From: an uncultured Clostridia bacterium
GTDB taxonomy: Bacteria; Bacillota; Clostridia; Oscillospirales; Ruminococcaceae
DNA: 48,422 nt
NCBI GenBank assembly: GCA_937891895.1
Contig: CALATN010000216.1
Coordinates: forward strand, 1-48,422
Reading direction: 5' to 3'
Both the position numbers and the translations under genes were made by a program. The notes below the pieces were generated by a model. The model did no database searches. It worked only from the letters and a program-made list of their open reading frames with translations, and was not told the origin of the DNA. Of the stretch, positions 1-6,681 are shown one piece after another (the first letter of the stretch is position 1; the number at the start of each line of letters is the position of its first letter).

Positions 1-61
1 TAAGCTTTTCGGGGTCATCTGTCCCGAACAAATCAATACACAGCTTTCTGTAATCTGTCAT
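1..61 (-). CDS. 5' end of an unidentified gene, cut by the window edge
   Basis: The minus strand starts a reading frame at 61 (ATG ACA GAT TAC AGA...) behind a good GAGGTG ribosome site. The peptide begins MTDYRKLCIDLFGTDDPEKL and runs off the window. A consensus promoter and an 8-bp inverted repeat lie directly upstream, so this is a real gene start. I do not recognise the family from 20 residues. Confidence 0.6.
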   Translation of the reverse strand, partial: MTDYRKLCIDLFGTDDPEKL

Positions 62-85
62 ACATTTCACCTCTATTTAAGTATA

Positions 86-109
86 TGTAATTATTTTAAT
101 TTAATTACA
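86..109. promoter_or_regulatory. Operator-like inverted repeat
   Basis: TGTAATTA, eight intervening bases, TAATTACA: a perfect 8-bp inverted repeat lying between the -10 box at 109-114 and the start codon at 61. Its position in the early transcribed region suggests a repressor site. The bound protein is not known. Confidence 0.4.
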
Positions 110-137
110 TTATATATAATTTTGGGTGTGTTGTCAA
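109..137 (-). promoter_or_regulatory. Sigma-A type promoter
   Basis: On the minus strand TTGACA (137-132), a 17-base spacer and TATAAT (114-109): both hexamers are perfect consensus. It points at the gene starting at 61. Confidence 0.75.
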
Positions 138-299
138 GATGTTATGCATAATAAGAAGAGATTCAACGTTATTTTACTAACCCAATAATCAGATTATTGA
201 AGGATTTTAACCATCAAATCGTCTGCCTACCTTTAACTATAATTTTTTATATAAATATGTTCTCTATCAGTTGATTTGGAGAAGCAGAGATGAGAAGGG

Positions 300-329
300 T
301 GTCCCCCGAACCGTGTGGCTCGGGGGACA
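300..329. terminator. Strong hairpin after the lipoprotein gene
   Basis: TGTCCCCCGA and TCGGGGGACA form a perfect 10-bp stem around a 10-base loop, about 40 bases past the stop of the lipoprotein gene. No clear T-run follows on either strand, so it may be an RNA-stabilising end or a weak terminator. Apart from this hairpin and the promoter region at 86-137, I see nothing in 62-369. Confidence 0.5.
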
Positions 330-369
330 TTGTGTAATAATATGATTTTTGAAGCGGGTTATTTATATG

Positions 370-1449
370 TTAGATAAGTGAATCCTCATTCATACCTGTT
401 CCGCTTGTTGATTCAATGCTGCGATACTCAATTTCGATATAGTCTGAGTTAACCGTATATATAATTCGCGTATGACCGTTTACGTGCCACTCGATTTGAA
501 TTAAATCTTTGTAAAAGCCATCTTCTGTCGTATTGAGCAGATATGTGAGAGCATCATTTACACAAGTATAATTCTGACCAAACTTTATTTCATATGAGTC
601 ACCGTATTTTGCAATAATATCATTCAGTGCGTCATAATAAATCCCTCCCAATTCATAAGGCTTAGCATATATTTCGTACTGACCACCGGTAAGCTGCATA
701 TTATTGTTATAATAAATTTCCTCATAAAATTTGTGACCATACAATGTTTCAGATATAGATTCAGTGTACAGTGTATTGCTTACATATTCGTCAGTATTTA
801 CTATAAATCCTTTGCTTACAAGAGAGCTTTCAACATCATAAATACTGTCACCCCAGTTGAACCACATAAAATCGTAATCGGGGTTATAAACATACTGATT
901 CTGATAAATAAATGAAAATTTTCCGGGTGATGTTTGCGAAATCCAGTAAATATCATCGGGTGTAGCAGACTGCCAATAATAATTCAGATTGAATTCTTTA
1001 CCGTTAGTCATAGTGAGCAAACGTTGTGTGTACAAAGTATCCGTTGCAGCACTCCAGTAAAGAGCTTCATTAAGGTCCATATTAGGATCAATCTCGTCAA
1101 TTGTCGGTGTAGTAGGTATTCCATTAGCGATAACAGCATCACCCTTGCAAAGTACTCCTGCTGCAAAAGCATATGTGCCATCAACAAGAACAGTGTAATC
1201 ACTTGCTGTTTCATAGTCATACTCGGTGAGGTTGTAAATCATGGAACAATCAAAGCCAGAAGCTTCAATGTCAGAAATAGCTTCACCTACAAGGTCAACT
1301 GCATAATAATAGTCGTAAACAATGTCAGGCTCGGTGTAGGCTTCTGTTTGTGGAGTGTATCCATCAGAAGATGCAGAATTATTCTGCGTGCCGCATCCGC
1401 TTAATGCCAGTGAAGAAATAAGCGCAAGTGAAATGATTTGTTTTTTCAT
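370..1449 (-). CDS. Secreted lipoprotein of unknown function
   Basis: 359 aa. The N-terminus is a classic lipoprotein signal: MKKQ, a hydrophobic stretch, then the lipobox LSGC with the lipidated Cys at residue 19, followed by a Ser/Asn-rich tether. The mature part is rich in Tyr, Asp and Asn and has no motif I recognise. The protein should sit on the outer face of the membrane. It follows the SUKH immunity gene in the same direction, but a perfect long hairpin (1456-1511) separates them and covers its ribosome site (GGGGGAT, 8 bases before ATG). It may be a surface component of the upstream toxin cassette or an unrelated gene; the sequence does not decide. Confidence 0.75.
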   Translation of the reverse strand: MKKQIISLALISSLALSGCGTQNNSASSDGYTPQTEAYTEPDIVYDYYYAVDLVGEAISDIEASGFDCSMIYNLTEYDYETASDYTVLVDGTYAFAAGVLCKGDAVIANGIPTTPTIDEIDPNMDLNEALYWSAATDTLYTQRLLTMTNGKEFNLNYYWQSATPDDIYWISQTSPGKFSFIYQNQYVYNPDYDFMWFNWGDSIYDVESSLVSKGFIVNTDEYVSNTLYTESISETLYGHKFYEEIYYNNNMQLTGGQYEIYAKPYELGGIYYDALNDIIAKYGDSYEIKFGQNYTCVNDALTYLLNTTEDGFYKDLIQIEWHVNGHTRIIYTVNSDYIEIEYRSIESTSGTGMNEDSLI

Positions 1450-1455
1450 AATAAA

Positions 1456-1511
1456 TCCCCCTATGATATAATAATTACAGGTTTCTGTAGGGTTATTATA
1501 TCATAGGGGGA
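1456..1511 (-). promoter_or_regulatory. Perfect 19-bp hairpin sequestering the lipoprotein ribosome site
   Basis: Positions 1456-1474 and 1493-1511 are exact reverse complements (19 bp). The inner bases TACAG/CTGTA can extend the stem. In the minus-strand transcript the 3' arm ends in GGGGGA, which is the Shine-Dalgarno of the gene starting at 1449, and it pairs with UCCCCC in the 5' arm. No U-run follows, so this is more like a translational switch than a terminator. A tiny inverted-repeat element is the alternative. Confidence 0.6.
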
Positions 1512-1539
1512 TAGACAGTGGGTGACGTTGGGGAAGTCC

Positions 1540-1962
1540 TTATCTAATATTATTATTCATAATGTGGAAGAAATCAGTTATGTTATTACATATTTTTATT
1601 GGATTTTCGATATTATCACATCGTATCAATGCAATTGTTTCGTTATTGGTGTTCCAATAATAAATATCTCCACCACGATCTTGAGCAAAAGGAAACCATT
1701 CATTACTAATGAAATTATCAATCCGATCATTTTGGGCAATGCTATCAACAGATAGAGATGTTGAAATTAATGGTAGAATTCGATTAACTTCATATTCAGT
1801 ATCATTTATTATAAATGTACATAATTTGATTGGTACTCCGTTGTACAACGAATAATATTCTTTTAGTTTATGTGGAAATGTTATATTATATTTTTGTTCA
1901 ACGGTTTCTATCATAATGTTATCTGGTATATTACTAACAGAATCAATAATAAAATTGTACAT
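1540..1962 (-). CDS. SUKH (SMI1/KNR4) family immunity protein
   Basis: 140 aa from the ATG at 1962. That start is preferred over the in-frame ATG at 1980 because the ribosome site AAAGGAG lies between them. The order of features is typical of SUKH proteins: an N-terminal helix with IETVEQKYNITFPHKLKEYY, then LYNGV, the central LPL segment, and FAQDRGGDIYYWN, which matches the G-x-F-A-x-D-x-G-G-D signature loop. SUKH proteins are known immunity proteins that neutralise nuclease toxins in polymorphic toxin systems. The gene lies 14 bases after an HNH toxin gene in the same direction, so it very likely protects against that toxin. Confidence 0.82.
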   Translation of the reverse strand: MYNFIIDSVSNIPDNIMIETVEQKYNITFPHKLKEYYSLYNGVPIKLCTFIINDTEYEVNRILPLISTSLSVDSIAQNDRIDNFISNEWFPFAQDRGGDIYYWNTNNETIALIRCDNIENPIKICNNITDFFHIMNNNIR

Positions 1963-1976
1963 TTGATGTACTCCTT

Positions 1977-2828
1977 TCATCTATTATAGTTGCTTCCGTA
2001 TACAGCATCATATTGAGCGCAAGCACCAGAATGCGGTTTAGAGGCATTATGTGCATCGTCTTTTACTAACTCTAAAGTGCATGTATTAGTTTTAACATCG
2101 TAATCATCTTTATGATGCCAAACATATCCTTCTGGTGTTTTTTCAAATCCCATTATTGAATTAGCATTATCAAAATCTTTAGTTCGATTTCCAGATGCTT
2201 CAATTTTCACTATTCCTTTTTCACCATTTTCTGTGCAATAAATGCAGTCTGAATTTTCAAATGAAACACCACCATTTGGCGTCTTGGAAACATCAGTATA
2301 CCCTTTATTTATCATTCTTTCGTAAGGTGTATATTTTTTATTATATTCTTGAGCAGCATTATCAGCAAGTTCTTGCATTTTTTCTAAATCTATAGCTTCA
2401 GTTTTTATGTCAGTATCATCAGGTAGTTCAGAATCATATGTTTCTTTGCCAGAATCATCGGGTAATTCAGAATCATATGTTTCTTTGCCAGAATCGTCAG
2501 GTAATTCAGAATCACGTGCTTCTTCGTGTGGGTTTGGCTGTTGTTCGACATTACCGTCGTTTGTTAGACGATCCAAAGTTAGGTCGCTGCAGAAAAATTC
2601 CTCTTTTTCGCTTCCAAATCGGACGGGGGCTTCGCTATGTTCGGTGTTTACTTTGCCCAAAGTAACGTGTTCGGATTCCATAGGATTTTCAAGTTTTCCG
2701 AAATTGGGTTTTGTTTCAGCGCCTTCAGCAACTTTTTTAGCACCCTCTAATGCTGCCTTGGAAGCTTCCTTTGCAGCTTCCTTTAATCCTTCTTTTGCCG
2801 CCTCTAAAGAAATTGTGATAAATTCCAT
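1977..2828 (-). CDS. HNH (WHH-type) nuclease toxin with repeat linker
   Basis: 283 aa from the ATG at 2828, which sits 7 bases after GAGGTG; the longer in-frame start at 2858 has no ribosome site. Three regions are visible. Residues 1-50 are an Ala/Lys/Glu-rich helix ending in KPNFG. Residues 105-140 are a linker made of nearly identical 13-residue repeats (DSELPDDSGKETY). From about 190 the C-terminal domain carries GYVWHH (WHH at 237-239), LELV and H..HSGA, the signature of the WHH branch of HNH/EndoVII nucleases found as toxin tips. No signal peptide is seen, so export would need a dedicated machine; the upstream ATPase and GTPase genes are candidates. The SUKH gene follows at once. Confidence 0.8.
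   Translation of the reverse strand: MEFITISLEAAKEGLKEAAKEASKAALEGAKKVAEGAETKPNFGKLENPMESEHVTLGKVNTEHSEAPVRFGSEKEEFFCSDLTLDRLTNDGNVEQQPNPHEEARDSELPDDSGKETYDSELPDDSGKETYDSELPDDTDIKTEAIDLEKMQELADNAAQEYNKKYTPYERMINKGYTDVSKTPNGGVSFENSDCIYCTENGEKGIVKIEASGNRTKDFDNANSIMGFEKTPEGYVWHHKDDYDVKTNTCTLELVKDDAHNASKPHSGACAQYDAVYGSNYNR
2416..2517. repeat. 39-bp in-frame tandem repeat in the toxin linker
   Basis: The segment TTCAGAATCA recurs at 2427, 2466 and 2505, exactly 39 bp apart, with few differences between copies. The repeat encodes the acidic 13-residue linker unit. A multiple of three keeps the frame, so copy number could vary between strains without loss of the toxin domain. Confidence 0.85.
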
Positions 2829-2864
2829 TATCATCACCTCATACATTTTTATGGGCACAACTTA

Positions 2865-3662
2865 TCATGTATATCTGTCCAGAATAACTGCTGCCAACAT
2901 TCTTTTGAAATAAGATTCTTGTGCCCATGCTTCTGCCTCGTAAGGAGAGTAGAGATAGCTCACTCTGCTTTTAGGTGTTCCTTGATTGGTTTTCAAATCT
3001 TGAATTAGGTCTACAAGTCTTGAATCTGTAGTCAATCCAGGTGCAATACAGTTGATAGAAGCGTATTGCTTGATATGAATCATTTCGTGATATATCGTTG
3101 ACATAGCCTCCAAGTAGTCATCCGTCAAATATTCCAGATTAACATTCAATGTAGGTATCCCAATAATATCAACCCCACCGTTATTCAACGGTTTCACTCT
3201 ACATGAAGCCTGAGCCATGTAATCCTCTCCAGAAACGGCGACAGGCTTAATGCTTTTTATCCAATCTTCTGGAAGATTAAGTTCTTTCCCGATAATCTCA
3301 GTTGCTTTGCTCAACATATCCATTCTTTGTTCAAATGTTGCTTCTTTCCACGCCCATGGAGTAATGCCATAGTCACATAAATATTCCGAGCACTCTTTGG
3401 AAATATCGTTGTACCGGAGAGAAAGATAAGGATTATCTTTTACGATACGAGTACCAAACAGATTCAAGCGTGTATTAAGTTGAGGAAATTCCAAGGAATA
3501 CAGAGCATCAATCTGTGGCTGAGCAACTTCGGAAGGAAAGCGTTCTTTTATGAGAGAACCAAAACCATTAGGCTTAATTGCACCGAGGTCTGCAACTTCA
3601 CTTGCTGTTATTGCTGCTTCTGCGGTCTTTTCAACAACTAAGCCTACATTTTCTCCTATCAT
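2865..3662 (-). CDS. Putative zinc metallopeptidase, HExxH type
   Basis: 265 aa. Residues 192-196 read HEMIH inside a hydrophobic helix (AMSTIYHEMIHIKQY), and SPYEAEAWAQE follows at 239-249. This spacing fits a gluzincin with two His and a downstream Glu as zinc ligands, as in DUF4157-like domains that accompany polymorphic toxins. The N-terminus has no signal peptide but an Ala-rich helix followed by KPNGFG at 30-35, resembling the KPNFG at residues 40-44 of the next gene's toxin. Its ATG overlaps the stop of the ATPase gene by 4 bases (ATGA), so the two are translationally coupled. It could process the toxin or be an effector itself; peptidase activity is inferred. Confidence 0.7.
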   Translation of the reverse strand: MIGENVGLVVEKTAEAAITASEVADLGAIKPNGFGSLIKERFPSEVAQPQIDALYSLEFPQLNTRLNLFGTRIVKDNPYLSLRYNDISKECSEYLCDYGITPWAWKEATFEQRMDMLSKATEIIGKELNLPEDWIKSIKPVAVSGEDYMAQASCRVKPLNNGGVDIIGIPTLNVNLEYLTDDYLEAMSTIYHEMIHIKQYASINCIAPGLTTDSRLVDLIQDLKTNQGTPKSRVSYLYSPYEAEAWAQESYFKRMLAAVILDRYT

Positions 3663-6600
3663 ACCGACTCCTTTCTTCTTTTGTAGCTCAACAATCCTAT
3701 TGCACGAGAAGCAAGCAATTCAAAATGCTTAGGCATACATAAGAAATAGTGACCCAACAAAAGACGATTGAGGTTATAATCCAAATCCTCCGGTGTTACA
3801 TTGAGCTTGATAAGGTCTGCGGTGACATTGCAAACTAGATTCAAGTCAACTGTATTGCCAACTAATGCTCTTGCACTCGTGTATTCCTCGATGTTGGTAT
3901 ATTCAAAAAATTCCAAGATGCGAGGTTCAAGTTTATGTGTGCGGTAGCTTATAAACGCTTGTAATTCAGCCTTGCTCAGTTCACCGTTGGTTTCAGATGC
4001 AAGGGTAAGGAACTTTTCGATGAACATACACACCATCTTGCAAGTGCAATATTGGTGAGGAAAGAGCTTTTCAAGCCTTGTGGGAATCATAGTGGCTATA
4101 TACTCCGCCATAAGATGTCCTTCGGTCAATTTAACAACAAGCTCCGATTGACCATATTTTATCATTGCGGTCTTTATTGCATTGCATAGGAGTGAGTATA
4201 TTTCCTTACAATTATCCAACTCATCATAGAGAAGATGATTGATAACCCGGTCAATGATTATAGAGTTAATATAGGTTGATAGTTTGCTGTCTTCTAAAAG
4301 AGTGCTAACAACACTATTTCCACTGATTTCTTCACGCTCAATGATGACAGATTCTTCTTTGGTGTTACATTCTGGCACTTGAACCTTTGCAGATGTACGC
4401 ATACCGCCGTAATGGACTAAAGCCTGTCCAGGGCAAAGAGTAGCAAGCTCTCTGTCGTCTTTATCCAACAAGAGAACATCTTGCATAGCTTCAATGTCTT
4501 TTCCGTAGTCTACTCTATGCGCCACCTTGATACCGGTGTTTTTTAGAACAGAGGGGTGTAGTGCAGAGGGGCTTTGGTCTACTATGATAAAGCCTTCTCC
4601 GTACGCACGAATCTCTGCCAGCATATTGTTAAGAGTTTTCACAAGCTCTTGAGAAGAATTCTGACCGCTGCCGCCTTCGCCAGACGAAGCAGAAGCAGTA
4701 GTGTCACCGGCAAAAAGATGGTGAGCTTCTTCGATTACCACAATGTGTTGTAAATCTTTTTTTGTACTGCCGATACATTTAGTTTTCAGATACTCGTAGT
4801 ATTGAGCAATGATAACGCCCATCACGATGGACTTATCTGCATCATCAGCCAAAGAATCTAAAGAAATAACAACTTTACCTTTGCTCAACTCGTCACAAGG
4901 AAGATGCTTGGAAGTATTCAGCAACATACCTTTAGGACCACTTGTGAAGCTTTGAAGTCTCGACAACAGAGCACCACGATAGTTTCCTTTCAGTTCCTCG
5001 CCAAACTTTGCGTTATCAAGATAAGCATCGACCTCACGACACAAATCGCTGAATGTCGGATATAGCATACTCTCGGGAAGCTCTGATGCGTATCTATTTT
5101 CGTTTTGAATAAAATCCCAACCACAATGCTGGTAAACCAAAACCAAACATTGTTCCAAAATATTGGGCATCGCAGCATACAAATCGAAAGCGGAGGAAAT
5201 AATTTGCTTCAAATAGTCGATATGGTACTGCAAACTGCTTCCTTTAGGGAACCAAAAAGGATTAAGGCAAAGTGCTTTGTTGCTACCGGCTGTCATAGTA
5301 TATGCCTTTATTCCGGGGAGAGAGTGGTATTCACCCTTTACAGGTTCAATGACAAGATAAGGAAAATCGCCGATGCTGGAAAGCAAATGATGAACGGTGT
5401 TTGTCTTACCCGAACCGGTCATACCACAAACGAACGTGTGTCTGTTCATTTCCTTCTTCGGCAGGCTTAATTCTATGCCAATTGTTTCCTCCTTCGGCAG
5501 GCTTAATTCTATGCCAATTGTTTCCTCGTATTGCATCAAATTTGCAAAAGGGACAGCCTCATCGCTATTAGGAAGATTGACATTGTAATAGCAGTTCCTT
5601 ACTCGCTCAAAACCAAAGAAAGATGTGGTGGGGAATGAAATAAACTCTGTTACATAAGCAGCAGGCAAGAGAATAGCTCTGTGAGAATCTTTTGCTTGAT
5701 ACTCTCCAAAATGTTCCCATTTGCAGGCATATCCAGCATTAGTGAGCATCGCTGACAAAGGCACCGACAACGCTCTTTCTCGACTATCTTTCTCTTCAGT
5801 CTGAAGTTCGCCTTTACCTAAATCTGCAGAAACGGTCATTTCAACTGTCCATCCCTGCTTTTGGGTGTCCGAAAAGAGTTGAATGAAGTATTCAGCTTCT
5901 TTCTTCAAATCGGAAAGTTTTGAACTAATGCCCTTCCAAGAAACAGAAGCGCTGGAGGACTTGTTGTATTTAATATCTCCCTTGACCGTTTTGTGAACAG
6001 TCCCGAAAATATTGTCTTTGCTATCAACCGAAATATTATCGCCTGTTTGGATATTGCTTTCAAGATACGTCGTTATTTCGTCGCAAATCTTACGAGCATT
6101 AGCAATGAGTTTGGAACACTCAATAGGAGAAGCTGGTTGAAAGTCCAAGCGAACCATTCCGGAATGACGAATCAACGCTTTTGCGATTGCATCTGCCCAT
6201 TTAGACATGTGTATTGCTGAAACGGACTCTCTCTTTTCAATTTCCTCCGCACTCGTTCTCACAGCTTCAAAGCTGTGTGCATATAAGCCAGATGAATCAG
6301 AAAATACAGGATTGTAGCTCTCGGCTTTCACAGTTCCGAATGCACTTTTGAGAAGTCTTGGGGCAAGATTGTTTTCCTTACAACCGATAGCATATACTAT
6401 TTTTCCAGCCTTTTTTTCGCAAAGAATGGAGAACGGCTGATTGCAAGTCGCAAAGAGAGACGCAGCATAATCAAGAAGCTCATTATCCGAATCAGCGTTA
6501 GCGTTTCCTTTGTCTTTCTCAAATCCAAATCCAAGAGAAGATATTCTATACCATTTCAAATCTGGCATATCAGACACAGCAACACTGTGAGCAATGCAAT

Positions 6601-6667
6601 CATCGGTAGGGATGGACAGATGACGAAGTATTTCGTTCTGTTCAACAGAAATATTTACTAAATCCAT
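3659..6667 (-). CDS. HerA/VirB4-type (DUF87) P-loop ATPase
   Basis: 1002 aa. About 400 N-terminal residues without a recognised motif precede the ATPase core. Walker A is GMTGSGKTNT near residues 414-421, and the Walker B segment HIVVIEEAHH lies near 640-650. A sensor-like stretch FIIVDQSPSALHP follows, as in HerA, VirB4 and related hexameric pumps. Some 250 further residues are helical and unrecognised. Such ATPases pump DNA or protein through a ring. Ribosome site GGGAGG precedes the start; the gene is 14 bases after the dynamin gene and overlaps the peptidase gene. Just before the core there is a 36-bp tandem duplication. The context suggests a translocase for the downstream proteins, but DNA processing is equally possible. 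Confidence 0.85.
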   Translation of the reverse strand: MDLVNISVEQNEILRHLSIPTDDCIAHSVAVSDMPDLKWYRISSLGFGFEKDKGNANADSDNELLDYAASLFATCNQPFSILCEKKAGKIVYAIGCKENNLAPRLLKSAFGTVKAESYNPVFSDSSGLYAHSFEAVRTSAEEIEKRESVSAIHMSKWADAIAKALIRHSGMVRLDFQPASPIECSKLIANARKICDEITTYLESNIQTGDNISVDSKDNIFGTVHKTVKGDIKYNKSSSASVSWKGISSKLSDLKKEAEYFIQLFSDTQKQGWTVEMTVSADLGKGELQTEEKDSRERALSVPLSAMLTNAGYACKWEHFGEYQAKDSHRAILLPAAYVTEFISFPTTSFFGFERVRNCYYNVNLPNSDEAVPFANLMQYEETIGIELSLPKEETIGIELSLPKKEMNRHTFVCGMTGSGKTNTVHHLLSSIGDFPYLVIEPVKGEYHSLPGIKAYTMTAGSNKALCLNPFWFPKGSSLQYHIDYLKQIISSAFDLYAAMPNILEQCLVLVYQHCGWDFIQNENRYASELPESMLYPTFSDLCREVDAYLDNAKFGEELKGNYRGALLSRLQSFTSGPKGMLLNTSKHLPCDELSKGKVVISLDSLADDADKSIVMGVIIAQYYEYLKTKCIGSTKKDLQHIVVIEEAHHLFAGDTTASASSGEGGSGQNSSQELVKTLNNMLAEIRAYGEGFIIVDQSPSALHPSVLKNTGIKVAHRVDYGKDIEAMQDVLLLDKDDRELATLCPGQALVHYGGMRTSAKVQVPECNTKEESVIIEREEISGNSVVSTLLEDSKLSTYINSIIIDRVINHLLYDELDNCKEIYSLLCNAIKTAMIKYGQSELVVKLTEGHLMAEYIATMIPTRLEKLFPHQYCTCKMVCMFIEKFLTLASETNGELSKAELQAFISYRTHKLEPRILEFFEYTNIEEYTSARALVGNTVDLNLVCNVTADLIKLNVTPEDLDYNLNRLLLGHYFLCMPKHFELLASRAIGLLSYKRRKESV
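5456..5527. repeat. Exact 36-bp tandem duplication inside the ATPase gene
   Basis: Two adjacent 36-bp units (from 5456 and 5492) are identical except at the outer edge. They encode EETIGIELSLPK twice, immediately before the KEMNRHTF stretch leading into Walker A. The frame is kept. The near-perfect identity marks it as a recent event. Confidence 0.9.
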
Positions 6668-6681
6668 TTCATACCCTCCCT

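Noticed and set aside
2407..2913. Plus-strand 168-codon frame opposite the toxin gene
   Set aside because: It is the mirror of the repeat linker, Ser-rich by composition, with no ribosome site; the minus-strand toxin with its immunity gene explains the region.
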